The position numbers and the translations under genes are program-made. Below, one piece after another: positions 48,699-62,213 of a DNA stretch of 64,000 nucleotides (the first letter of the stretch is position 1; each line of letters opens with the position of its first letter). Source of the stretch: Henricia sp. BOLD:AAB3569 (lineage: Eukaryota > Echinodermata > Asteroidea > Spinulosida > Echinasteridae); contig JBBELK010001597.1 of the NCBI GenBank assembly GCA_037783545.1, positions 1 to 64,000 of the forward strand. Direction: 5' to 3'. The notes under the pieces were generated by a model. The model ran no database searches. It had not been told where the DNA came from and saw only the letters and a program-made list of their open reading frames with translations.

Positions 48699-51600
48699 CC
48701 GTGGCTGTTGGGACACCCTGCGCATGCGCCGCGCTGGTGTACATTTGTACGGCCGTTGACTCACCCCAGATTGTGACGGGAATTAGGTCAAAGTGTGTCC
48801 CAAATGCCGGCAAATTTGGAAATCAAGGAATTTTCCAACCAACTTCAAATTTTGCATGCTCCAAACTGTATATATTCCGCACTTGTCATGCAAAATTGAC
48901 ATATTTTCGCTGGGAAATGACGGAGAAATTTCAGAGTTTAGGGAAAACGGAGCTCGGCTGCGTGGTTATTCCCCTAACCGTGGCTGTTGGGACACCCTGC
49001 GCCGCGCTGGTGTACATTTGTACGGCCGTTGACTCACCCCAGATTGTGACGGGAATTAGGTCAAAGTGTGTCCCAAATGTCGGCAAATTTGGAAATCAAG
49101 GAATTTTCCAACCAACTTCAAATTTTGCATGCTCCAAACTGTATATATTCCGCACTTGTCATGCAAAATTGACATATTTTCGCTGGGAAATGACGGAGAA
49201 ATTTCAGAGTTTAGGGAAAACGGAGCTCGGCTGCGTGGTTATTCCCCTAACCGTGGCTGTTGGGACACCCTGCGCCGCGCTGGTGTACATTTGTACGGCC
49301 GTTGACTCACCCCAGATTGTGACGGGAATTAGGTCAAAGTGTGTCCCAAATGCCGGCAAATTTGGAAATCAAGGAATGTTCCAACCAACTTCAAATTTGG
49401 CATGCTCCAAACTGTATATATTCCGCACTTGTCATGCAAAATTGACATATTTTCGCTGGGAAATGACGGAGAAATTTCAGAGTTTAGGGAAAACGGAGCT
49501 CGGCTGCGTGGTTATTCCCCTAACCGTGGCTGTTGGGACACCCTGCGCCGCGCTGGTGTACATTTGTACGGCCGTTGACTCACCCCAGATTGTGACGGGA
49601 ATTAGGTCAAAGTGTGTCCCAAATGCCGGCAAATTTGGAAATCAAGGAATGTTCCAACCAACTTCAAATTTTGCATGCTCCAAACTGTATATATTCCGCA
49701 CTTGTCATGCAAAATTGACATATTTTCGCTGGGAAATGACGGAGAAATTTCAGAGTTTAGGGAAAACGGAGCTCGGCTGCGTGGTTATTCCCCTAACCGT
49801 GGCTGTTGGGACACCCTGCGCATGCGCCGCGCTGGTGTACATTTGTACGGCCGTTGACTCACCCCAGATTGTAACGGGAATTAGGTCAAAGTGTGTCCCA
49901 AATGCCGGCAAATTTGGAAATCAAGGAATTTTCCAACCAACTTCAAATTTTGCATGCTCCAAACTGTATATATTCCGCACTTGTCATGTAAAATTGACAG
50001 ATTTTCGCTGGGAAATGACGGAGAAATTTCAGAGTTTAGGGAAAACGGAGCTCGGCTGCGTGGTTATTCCCCTAACCGTGGCTGTTGGGACACCCTGCGC
50101 CGCGCTGGTGTACATTTGTACGGCCGTTGACTCACCCCAGATTGTGACGGGAATTAGGTCAAAGTGTGTCCCAAATGCCGGCAAATTTGGAAATCAAGGA
50201 ATTTTCCAACCAACTTCAAATTTTGCATGCTCCAAACTGTATATATTCCGCACTTGTCATGCAAAATTGACATATTTTCGCTGGGAAATGACGGAGAAAT
50301 TTCAGAGTTTAGGGAAAACGGAGCTCGGTTGCGTGGTTATTCCCCTAACCGTGGCTGTTGGGACACCCTGCGCCGCGCTGGTGTACATTTGTACGGCCGT
50401 TGACTCACCCCAGATTGTGACGGGAATTAGGTCAAAGTGTGTCCCAAATGTCGGCAAATTTGGAAATCAAGGAATTTTCCAACCAACTTCAAATTTTGCA
50501 TGCTCCAAACTGTATATATTCCGCACTTGTCATGCAAAATTGACATATTTTCGCTGGGAAATGACGGAGAAATTTCAGAGTTTAGGGAAAACGGAGCTCG
50601 GCTGCGTGGTTATTCCCCTAACCGTGGCTGTTGGGACACCCTGCGCCGCGCTGGTGTACATTTGTACGGCCGTTGACTCACCCCAGATTGTGACGGGAAT
50701 TAGGTCAAAGTGTGTCCCAAATGCCGGCAAATTTGGAAATCAAGGAATTTTCCAACCAACTTCAAATTTTGCATGCTCCAAACTGTATATATTCCGCACT
50801 TGTCATGCAAAATTGACATATTTTCGCTGGGAAATGACGGAGAAATTTCAGAGTTTAGGGAAAACGGAGCTCGGCTGCGTGGTTATTCCCCTAACCGTGG
50901 CTGTTGGGACACCCTGCGCCGCGCTGGTGTACATTTGTACGGCCGTTGACTCACCCCAGATTGTGACGGGAATTAGGTCAAAGTGTGTCCCAAATGCCGG
51001 CAAATTTGGAAATCAAGGAATGTTCCAACCAACTTCAGATTTTGCATGCTCCAAACTGTATATATTCCGCACTTGTCATGCAAAATTGACATATTTTCGC
51101 TGGGAAATGACGGAGAAATTTCAGAGTTTAGGAAAACGGAGCTCGGCTGCGTGGTTATTCCCCTAACCGTGGCTGTTGGGACACCCTGCGCATGCGCCGC
51201 GCTGGTGTACATTTGTACGGCCGTTGACTCACCCCAGATTGTGACGGGAATTAGGTCAAAGTGTGTCCCAAATGCCGGCAAATTTGGAAATCAAGGAATT
51301 TTCCAACCAACTTCAAATTTTGCATGCTCCAAACTGTATATATTCCGCACTTGTCATGCAAAATTGACATATTTTCGCTGGGAAATGACGGAGAAATTTC
51401 AGAGTTTAGGGAAAACGGAGCTCGGCTGCGTGGTTATTCCCCTAACCGTGGCTGTTGGGACACCCTGCGCCGCGCTGGTGTACATTTGTACGGCCGTTGA
51501 CTCACCCCAGATTGTGACGGGAATTAGGTCAAAGTGTGTCCCAAATGTCGGCAAATTTGGAAATCAAGGAATTTTCCAACCAACTTCAAATTTTGCATGC

Positions 51601-53177
51601 TCCAAACTGTATATATTCCGCACTTGTCATGCAAAATTGACATATTTTCGCTGGGAAATGACGGAGAAATTTCAGAGTTTAGGGAAAACGGAGCTCGGCT
51701 GCGTGGTTATTCCCCTAACCGTGGCTGTTGGGACACCCTGCGCCGCGCTGGTGTACATTTGTACGGCCGTTGACTCACCCCAGATTGTGACGGGAATTAG
51801 GTCAAAGTGTGTCCCAAATGCCGGCAAATTTGGAAATCAAGGAATGTTCCAACCAACTTCAAATTTGGCATGCTCCAAACTGTATATATTCCGCACTTGT
51901 CATGCAAAATTGACATATTTTCGCTGGGAAATGACGGAGAAATTTCAGAGTTTAGGGAAAACGGAGCTCGGCTGCGTGGTTATTCCCCTAACCGTGGCTG
52001 TTGGGACACCCTGCGCCGCGCTGGTGTACATTTGTACGGCCGTTGACTCACCCCAGATTGTGACGGGAATTAGGTCAAAGTGTGTCCCAAATGCCGGCAA
52101 ATTTGGAAATCAAGGAATGTTCCAACCAACTTCAAATTTTGCATGCTCCAAACTGTATATATTCCGCACTTGTCATGCAAAATTGACATATTTTCGCTGG
52201 GAAATGACGGAGAAATTTCAGAGTTTAGGGAAAACGGAGCTCGGCTGCGTGGTTATTCCCCTAACCGTGGCTGTTGGGACACCCTGCGCATGCGCCGCGC
52301 TGGTGTACATTTGTACGGCCGTTGACTCACCCCAGATTGTAACGGGAATTAGGTCAAAGTGTGTCCCAAATGCCGGCAAATTTGGAAATCAAGGAATTTT
52401 CCAACCAACTTCAAATTTTGCATGCTCCAAACTGTATATATTCCGCACTTGTCATGTAAAATTGACAGATTTTCGCTGGGAAATGACGGAGAAATTTCAG
52501 AGTTTAGGGAAAACGGAGCTCGGCTGCGTGGTTATTCCCCTAACCGTGGCTGTTGGGACACCCTGCGCCGCGCTGGTGTACATTTGTACGGCCGTTGACT
52601 CACCCCAGATTGTGACGGGAATTAGGTCAAAGTGTGTCCCAAATGCCGGCAAATTTGGAAATCAAGGAATTTTCCAACCAACTTCAAATTTTGCATGCTC
52701 CAAACTGTATATATTCCGCACTTGTCATGCAAAATTGACATATTTTCGCTGGGAAATGACGGAGAAATTTCAGAGTTTAGGGAAAACGGAGCTCGGTTGC
52801 GTGGTTATTCCCCTAACCGTGGCTGTTGGGACACCCTGCGCCGCGCTGGTGTACATTTGTACGGCCGTTGACTCACCCCAGATTGTGACGGGAATTAGGT
52901 CAAAGTGTGTCCCAAATGTCGGCAAATTTGGAAATCAAGGAATTTTCCAACCAACTTCAAATTTTGCATGCTCCAAACTGTATATATTCCGCACTTGTCA
53001 TGCAAAATTGACATATTTTCGCTGGGAAATGACGGAGAAATTTCAGAGTTTAGGGAAAACGGAGCTCGGCTGCGTGGTTATTCCCCTAACCGTGGCTGTT
53101 GGGACACCCTGCGCCGCGCTGGTGTACATTTGTACGGCCGTTGACTCACCCCAGATTGTGACGGGAATTAGGTCAAA
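48242..53177 (+). repeat. Nine-monomer higher-order repeat, 2,468 bp, two tandem copies
   Basis: Copies are 48242-50709 and 50710-53177. The order is: plain T subtype; the four-mark frameshift unit (GGAATGTTCC, CTTCAGATT, TTTAGGAAAAC, 6-bp gain); plain; GTCGGC; AATTTGGCATG; GGAATGTTCC with the gain and GTAACGG; CATGTAAAA; GGTTGC; GTCGGC. I noticed no unit-level difference between the copies, so this is probably among the youngest duplications here. Confidence 0.92.
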
Positions 53178-55647
53178 GTGTGTCCCAAATGCCGGCAAAT
53201 TTGGAAATCAAGGAATTTTCCAACCAACTTCAAATTTTGCATGCTCCAAACTGTATATATTCCGCACTTGTCATGCAAAATTGACAGATTTTCGCTGGGA
53301 AATGACGGAGAAATTTCAGAGTTTAGGGAAAACGGAGCTCGGCTGCGTGGTTATTCCCCTAACCGTGGCTGTTGGGACACCCTGCGCATGCGCCGCGCTG
53401 GTGTACATTTGTACGGCCGTTGACTCACCCCAGATTGTAACGGGAATTAGGTCAAAGTGTGTCCCAAATGCCGGCAAATTTGGAAATCAAGGAATTTTCC
53501 AACCAACTTCAAATTTTGCATGCTCCAAACTGTATATATTCCGCACTTGTCATGCAAAATTGACAGATTTTCGCTGGGAAATGACGGAGAAATTTCAGAG
53601 TTTAGGGAAAACGGAGCTCGGCTGCGTGGTTATTCCCCTAACCGTGGCTGTTGGGACACCCTGCGCCGCGCTGGTGTACATTTGTACGGCCGTTGACTCA
53701 CCCCAGATTGTGACGGGAATTAGGTCAAAGTGTGTCCCAAATGCCGGCAAATTTGGAAATCAAGGAATTTTCCAACCAACTTCAAATTTTGCATGCTCCA
53801 AACTGTATATATTCCGCACTTGTCATGCAAAATTGACATATTTTCGCTGGGAAATGACGGAGAAATTTCAGAGTTTAGGGAAAACGGAGCTCGGCTGCGT
53901 GGTTATTCCCCTAACCGTGGCTGTTGGGACACCCTGCGCATGCGCCGCGCTGGTGTACATTTGTACGGCCGTTGACTCACCCCAGATTGTAACGGGAATT
54001 AGGTCAAAGTGTGTCCCAAATGCCGGCAAATTTGGAAATCAAGGAATTTTCCAACCAACTTCAAATTTTGCATGCTCCAAACTGTATATATTCCGCACTT
54101 GTCATGTAAAATTGACAGATTTTCGCTGGGAAATGACGGAGAAATTTCAGAGTTTAGGGAAAACGGAGCTCGGCTGCGTGGTTATTCCCCTAACCGTGGC
54201 TGTTGGGACACCCTGCGCCGCGCTGGTGTACATTTGTACGGCCGTTGACTCACCCCAGATTGTGACGGGAATTAGGTCAAAGTGTGTCCCAAATGCCGGC
54301 AAATTTGGAAATCAAGGAATTTTCCAACCAACTTCAAATTTTGCATGCTCCAAACTGTATATATTCCGCACTTGTCATGCAAAATTGACATATTTTCGCT
54401 GGGAAATGACGGAGAAATTTCAGAGTTTAGGGAAAACGGAGCTCGGTTGCGTGGTTATTCCCCTAACCGTGGCTGTTGGGACACCCTGCGCCGCGCTGGT
54501 GTACATTTGTACGGCCGTTGACTCACCCCAGATTGTGACGGGAATTAGGTCAAAGTGTGTCCCAAATGTCGGCAAATTTGGAAATCAAGGAATTTTCCAA
54601 CCAACTTCAAATTTTGCATGCTCCAAACTGTATATATTCCGCACTTGTCATGCAAAATTGACATATTTTCGCTGGGAAATGACGGAGAAATTTCAGAGTT
54701 TAGGGAAAACGGAGCTCGGCTGCGTGGTTATTCCCCTAACCGTGGCTGTTGGGACACCCTGCGCCGCGCTGGTGTACATTTGTACGGCCGTTGACTCACC
54801 CCAGATTGTGACGGGAATTAGGTCAAAGTGTGTCCCAAATGCCGGCAAATTTGGAAATCAAGGAATTTTCCAACCAACTTCAAATTGTGCATGCTCCAAA
54901 CTGTATATATTCCGCACTTGTCATGCAAAATTGACAGATTTTCGCTGGGAAATGACGGAGAAATTTCAGAGTTTAGGGAAAACGGAGCTCGGCTGCGTGG
55001 TTATTCCCCTAACCGTGGCTGTTGGGACACCCTGCGCCGCGCTGGTGTACATTTGTACGGCCGTTGACTCACCCCAGATTGTGACGGGAATTAGGTCAAA
55101 GTGTGTCCCAAATGCCGGCAAATTTGGAAATCAAGGAATTTTCCAACCAACTTCAAATTTTGCATGCTCCAAACTGTATATATTCCGCACTTTTCATGCA
55201 AAATTGACAGATTTTCGCTGGGAAATGATGGAGAAATTTCAGAGTTTAGGGAAAACGGAGCTCGGCTGCGTGGTTATTCCCCTAACCGTGGCTGTTGGGA
55301 CACCCTGCGCATGCGCTGGTGTACATATCTACGGCCGTTGACTCACCCCAGATTGTGACGGGAATTAGGTCAAAGTGTGTCCCAAATGCCGGCAAATTTG
55401 GAAATCAAGGAATTTTCCAACCAACTTCAAATTTTGCATGCTCCAAACTGTATATATTCCGCACTTGTCATGCAAAATTGACAGATTTTCGCTGGGAAAT
55501 GACGGAGAAATTTCAGAGTTTAGGGAAAACGGAGCTCGGTTGCGTGGTTATTCCCCTAACCGTGGCTGTTGGGACACCCTGCGCCGCGCTGGTGTACATT
55601 TGTACGGCCGTTGACTCACCCCAGATTGTGACGGGAATTAGGTCAAA

Positions 55648-58390
55648 GTGTGTCCCAAATGCCGGCAAATTTGGAAATCAAGGAATGTTCCAACCAACTT
55701 CAAATTTTGCATGCTCCAAACTGTATATATTCCGCACTTGTCATGCAAAATTGACATATTTTCGCTGGGAAATGACGGAGAAATTTCAGAGTTTAGGGAA
55801 AACGGAGCTCGGCTGCGTGGTTATTCCCCTAACCGTGGCTGTTGGGACACCCTGCGCATGCGCCGCGCTGGTGTACATTTGTACGGCCGTTGACTCACCC
55901 CAGATTGTAACGGGAATTAGGTCAAAGTGTGTCCCAAATGCCGGCAAATTTGGAAATCAAGGAATTTTCCAACCAACTTCAAATTTTGCATGCTCCAAAC
56001 TGTATATATTCCGCACTTGTCATGTAAAATTGACAGATTTTCGCTGGGAAATGACGGAGAAATTTCAGAGTTTAGGGAAAACGGAGCTCGGCTGCGTGGT
56101 TATTCCCCTAACCGTGGCTGTTGGGACACCCTGCTCCGCGCTGGTGTACATTTGTACGGCCGTTGACTCACCCCAGATTGTGACGGGAATTAGGTCAAAG
56201 TGTGTCCCAAATGCCGGCAAATTTGGAAATCAAGGAATTTTCCAACCAACTTCAAATTTTGCATGCTCCAAACTGTATATATTCCGCACTTGTCATGCAA
56301 AATTGACATATTTTCGCTGGGAAATGACGGAGAAATTTCAGAGTTTAGGGAAAACGGAGCTCGGTTGCGTGGTTATTCCCCTAACCGTGGCTGTTGGGAC
56401 ACCCTGCGCCGCGCTGGTGTACATTTGTACGGCCGTTGACTCACCCCAGATTGTGACGGGAATTAGGTCAAAGTGTGTCCCAAATGTCGGCAAATTTGGA
56501 AATCAAGGAATTTTCCAACCAACTTCAAATTTTGCATGCTCCAAACTGTATATATTCCGCACTTGTCATGCAAAATTGACATATTTTCGCTGGGAAATGA
56601 CGGAGAAATTTCAGAGTTTAGGGAAAACGGAGCTCGGCTGCGTGGTTATTCCCCTAACCGTGGCTGTTGGGACACCCTGCGCCGCGCTGGTGTACATTTG
56701 TACGGCCGTTGACTCACCCCAGATTGTGACGGGAATTAGGTCAAAGTGTGTCCCAAATGCCGGCAAATTTGGAAATCAAGGAATTTTCCAACCAACTTCA
56801 AATTTTGCATGCTCCAAACTGTATATATTCCGCACTTGTCATGCAAAATTGACAGATTTTCGCTGGGAAATGACGGAGAAATTTCAGAGTTTAGGGAAAA
56901 CGGAGCTCGGCTGCGTGGTTATTCCCCTAACCGTGGCTGTTGGGACACCCTGCGCATGCGCCGCGCTGGTGTACATTTGTACGGCCGTTGACTCACCCCA
57001 GATTGTAACGGGAATTAGGTCAAAGTGTGTCCCAAATGCCGGCAAATTTGGAAATCAAGGAATTTTCCAACCAACTTCAAATTTTGCATGCTCCAAACTG
57101 TATATATTCCGCACTTGTCATGCAAAATTGACAGATTTTCGCTGGGAAATGACGGAGAAATTTCAGAGTTTAGGGAAAACGGAGCTCGGCTGCGTGGTTA
57201 TTCCCCTAACCGTGGCTGTTGGGACACCCTGCGCCGCGCTGGTGTACATTTGTACGGCCGTTGACTCACCCCAGATTGTGACGGGAATTAGGTCAAAGTG
57301 TGTCCCAAATGCCGGCAAATTTGGAAATCAAGGAATTTTCCAACCAACTTCAAATTTTGCATGCTCCAAACTGTATATATTCCGCACTTGTCATGCAAAA
57401 TTGACATATTTTCGCTGGGAAATGACGGAGAAATTTCAGAGTTTAGGGAAAACGGAGCTCGGTTGCGTGGTTATTCCCCTAACCGTGGCTGTTGGGACAC
57501 CCTGCGCCGCGCTGGTGTACATTTGTACGGCCGTTGACTCACCCCAGATTGTGACGGGAATTAGGTCAAAGTGTGTCCCAAATGTCGGCAAATTTGGAAA
57601 TCAAGGAATTTTCCAACCAACTTCAAATTTTGCATGCTCCAAACTGTATATATTCCGCACTTGTCATGCAAAATTGACATATTTTCGCTGGGAAATGACG
57701 GAGAAATTTCAGAGTTTAGGGAAAACGGAGCTCGGCTGCGTGGTTATTCCCCTAACCGTGGCTGTTGGGACACCCTGCGCCGCGCTGGTGTACATTTGTA
57801 CGGCCGTTGACTCACCCCAGATTGTGACGGGAATTAGGTCAAAGTGTGTCCCAAATGCCGGCAAATTTGGAAATCAAGGAATTTTCCAACCAACTTCAAA
57901 TTGTGCATGCTCCAAACTGTATATATTCCGCACTTGTCATGCAAAATTGACAGATTTTCGCTGGGAAATGACGGAGAAATTTCAGAGTTTAGGGAAAACG
58001 GAGCTCGGCTGCGTGGTTATTCCCCTAACCGTGGCTGTTGGGACACCCTGCGCCGCGCTGGTGTACATTTGTACGGCCGTTGACTCACCCCAGATTGTGA
58101 CGGGAATTAGGTCAAAGTGTGTCCCAAATGCCGGCAAATTTGGAAATCAAGGAATTTTCCAACCAACTTCAAATTTTGCATGCTCCAAACTGTATATATT
58201 CCGCACTTTTCATGCAAAATTGACAGATTTTCGCTGGGAAATGATGGAGAAATTTCAGAGTTTAGGGAAAACGGAGCTCGGCTGCGTGGTTATTCCCCTA
58301 ACCGTGGCTGTTGGGACACCCTGCGCATGCGCTGGTGTACATATCTACGGCCGTTGACTCACCCCAGATTGTGACGGGAATTAGGTCAAA
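55648..58390 (+). repeat. Copy of 52080-55374 lacking exactly two monomers (552 bp)
   Basis: Units 52080 to 53457 match 55648 to 57025 at an offset of 3,568 bp. Units 54282 to 55101 match 57298 to 58117 at 3,016 bp. The difference of 552 bp equals the two missing units (53730 of 279 bp plus 54009 of 273 bp). The unit at 55927 has a private CCCTGCTCCGCG. Confidence 0.87.
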
Positions 58391-58936
58391 GTGTGTCCCA
58401 AATGCCGGCAAATTTGGAAATCAAGGAATTTTCCAACCAACTTCAAATTGTGCATGCTCCAAACTGTATATATTCCGCACTTGTCATGCAAAATTGACAG
58501 ATTTTCGCTGGGAAATGACGGAGAAATTTCAGAGTTTAGGGAAAACGGAGCTCGGTTGCGTGGTTATTCCCCTAACCGTGGCTGTTGGGACACCCTGCGC
58601 CGCGCTGGTGTACATTTGTACGGCCGTTGACTCACCCCAGATTGTGACGGGAATTAGGTCAAAGTGTGTCCCAAATGTCGGCAAATTTGGAAATCAAGGA
58701 ATTTTCCAACCAACTTCAAATTTTGCATGCTCCAAACTGTATATATTCCGCACTTGTCATGCAAAATTGACATATTTTCGCTGGGAAATGACGGAGAAAT
58801 TTCAGAGTTTAGGGAAAACGGAGCTCGGCTGCGTGGTTATTCCCCTAACCGTGGCTGTTGGGACACCCTGCGCCGCGCTGGTGTACATTTGTACGGCCGT
58901 TGACTCACCCCAGATTGTGACGGGAATTAGGTCAAA

Positions 58937-61395
58937 GTGTGTCCCAAATGCCGGCAAATTTGGAAATCAAGGAATTTTCCAACCAACTTCAAATTGTGCA
59001 TGCTCCAAACTGTATATATTCCGCACTTGTCATGCAAAATTGACAGATTTTCGCTGGGAAATGACGGAGAAATTTCAGAGTTTAGGGAAAACGGAGCTCG
59101 GCTGCGTGGTTATTCCCCTAACCGTGGCTGTTGGGACACCCTGCGCCGCGCTGGTGTACATTTGTACGGCCGTTGACTCACCCCAGATTGTGACGGGAAT
59201 TAGGTCAAAGTGTGTCCCAAATGCCGGCAAATTTGGAAATCAAGGAATTTTCCAACCAACTTCAAATTTTGCATGCTCCAAACTGTATATATTCCGCACT
59301 TGTCATGCAAAATTGACAGATTTTCGCTGGGAAATGACGGAGAAATTTCAGAGTTTAGGGAAAACGGAGCTCGGCTGCGTGGTTATTCCCCTAACCGTGG
59401 CTGTTGGGACACCCTGCGCCGCGCTGGTGTACATTTGTACGGCCGTTGACTCACCCCAGATTGTGACGGGAATTAGGTCAAAGTGTGTCCCAAATGCCGG
59501 CAAATTTGGAAATCAAGGAATTTTCCAACCAACTTCAAATTTTGCATGCTCCAAACTGTATATATTCCGCACTTGTCATGCAAAATTGACAGATTTTCGC
59601 TGGGAAATGACGGAGAAATTTCAGAGTTTAGGGAAAACGGAGCTCGGCTGCGTGGTTATTCCCCTAACCGTGGCTGTTGGGACACCCTGCGCCGCGCTGG
59701 TGTACATTTGTACGGCCGTTGACTCACCCCAGATTGTGACGGGAATTAGGTCAAAGTGTGTCCCAAATGCCGGCAAATTTGGGAATCAAGGAATTTTCCA
59801 ACCAACTTCAAATTTTGCATGCTCCAAACTGTATATATTCCGCACTTTTCATGCAAAATTGACAGATTTTCGCTGGGAAATGATGGAGAATTTTCAGAGT
59901 TTAGGGAAAACGGAGCTCGGCTGCGTGGTTATTCCCCTAACCGTGGCTGTTGGGACACCCTGCGCATGCGCTGGTGTACATATCTACGGCCGTTGACTCA
60001 CCCCAGATTGTGACGGGAATTAGGTCAAAGTGTGTCCCAAATGCCGGCAAATTTGGAAATCAAGGAATTTTCCAACCAACTTCAAATTTTGCATGCTCCA
60101 AACTGTATATATTCCGCACTTGTCATGCAAAATTGACAGATTTTCGCTGGGAAATGACGGAGAAATTTCAGAGTTTAGGGAAAACGGAGCTCGGCTGCGT
60201 GGTTATTCCCCTAACCGTGGCTGTTGGGACACCCTGCGCCGCGCTGGTGTACATTTGTACGGCCGTTGACTCACCCCAGATTGTGACGGGAATTAGGTCA
60301 AAGTGTGTCCCAAATGCCGGCAAATTTGGAAATCAAGGAATTTTCCAACCAACTTCAAATTGTGCATGCTCCAAACTGTATATATTCCGCACTTGTCATG
60401 CAAAATTGACAGATTTTCGCTGGGAAATGACGGAGAAATTTCAGAGTTTAGGGAAAACGGAGCTCGGCTGCGTGGTTATTCCCCTAACCGTGGCTGTTGG
60501 GACACCCTGCGCCGCGCTGGTGTACATTTGTACGGCCGTTGACTCACCCCAGATTGTGACGGGAATTAGGTCAAAGTGTGTCCCAAATGCCGGCAAATTT
60601 GGAAATCAAGGAATTTTCCAACCAACTTCAAATTTTGCATGCTCCAAACTGTATATATTCCGCACTTGTCATGCAAAATTGACAGATTTTCGCTGGGAAA
60701 TGACGGAGAAATTTCAGAGTTTAGGGAAAACGGAGCTCGGCTGCGTGGTTATTCCCCTAACCGTGGCTGTTGGGACACCCTGCGCCGCGCTGGTGTACAT
60801 TTGTACGGCCGTTGACTCACCCCAGATTGTGACGGGAATTAGGTCAAAGTGTGTCCCAAATGCCGGCAAATTTGGAAATCAAGGAATTTTCCAACCAACT
60901 TCAAATTTTGCATGCTCCAAACTGTATATATTCCGCACTTGTCATGCAAAATTGACAGATTTTCGCTGGGAAATGACGGAGAAATTTCAGAGTTTAGGGA
61001 AAACGGAGCTCGGCTGCGTGGTTATTCCCCTAACCGTGGCTGTTGGGACACCCTGCGCCGCGCTGGTGTACATTTGTACGGCCGTTGACTCACCCCAGAT
61101 TGTGACGGGAATTAGGTCAAAGTGTGTCCCAAATGCCGGCAAATTTGGGAATCAAGGAATTTTCCAACCAACTTCAAATTTTGCATGCTCCAAACTGTAT
61201 ATATTCCGCACTTTTCATGCAAAATTGACAGATTTTCGCTGGGAAATGATGGAGAATTTTCAGAGTTTAGGGAAAACGGAGCTCGGCTGCGTGGTTATTC
61301 CCCTAACCGTGGCTGTTGGGACACCCTGCGCATGCGCTGGTGTACATATCTACGGCCGTTGACTCACCCCAGATTGTGACGGGAATTAGGTCAAA
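58937..61395 (+). repeat. 1,366-bp pentamer higher-order repeat (two copies of most units)
   Basis: Units 58937 (TTGTGCATG), 59210, 59483, 59756 (TTTTCATGC) and 60030 match 60303, 60576, 60849, 61122 and 61396 at a constant offset of 1,366 bp. The two TTTTCATGC units share GGGAATC and GAGAATTTTCAG, which are absent from the other seven units of that subtype. Confidence 0.9.
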
Positions 61396-61941
61396 GTGTG
61401 TCCCAAATGCCGGCAAATTTGGAAATCAAGGAATTTTCCAACCAACTTCAAATTTTGCATGCTCCAAACTGTATATATTCCGCACTTGTCATGCAAAATT
61501 GACAGATTTTCGCTGGGAAATGACGGAGAAATTTCAGAGTTTAGGGAAAACGGAGCTCGGCTGCGTGGTTATTCCCCTAACCGTGGCTGTTGGGACACCC
61601 TGCGCCGCGCTGGTGTACATTTGTACGGCCGTTGACTCACCCCAGATTGTGACGGGAATTAGGTCAAAGTGTGTCCCAAATGCCGGCAAATTTGGAAATC
61701 AAGGAATTTTCCAACCAACTTCAAATTTTGCATGCTCCAAACTGTATATATTCCGCACTTGTCATGCAAAATTGACAGATTTTCGCTGGGAAATGACGGA
61801 GAAATTTCAGAGTTTAGGGAAAACGGAGCTCGGCTGCGTGGTTATTCCCCTAACCGTGGCTGTTGGGACACCCTGCGCCGCGCTGGTGTACATTTGTACG
61901 GCCGTTGACTCACCCCAGATTGTGACGGGAATTAGGTCAAA

Positions 61942-62213
61942 GTGTGTCCCAAATGCCGGCAAATTTGGAAATCAAGGAATTTCCAACCAACTTCAAATTT
62001 TGCATGCTCCAAACTGTATATATTCCGCACTTGTCATGCAAAATTGACAGATTTTCGCTGGGAAATGACGGAGAAATGTCAGAGTTTAGGGAAAACGGAG
62101 CTCGGCTGCGTGGTTATTCCCCTAACCGTGGCTGTTGGGACACCCTGCGCCGCGCTGGTGTACATTTGTACGGCCGTTGACTCACCCCAGATTGTGACGG
62201 GAATTAGGTCAAA
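61942..62213 (+). repeat. 272-bp unit with GAAATGTCAG and a 1-bp deletion
   Basis: GGAATTTTCC is shortened to GGAATTTCC near 61980. The GAAATGTCAG mark is shared only with the unit at 27109, which has no deletion. The deletion is thus younger than the 26-29 kb / 61-64 kb duplication. Confidence 0.92.
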
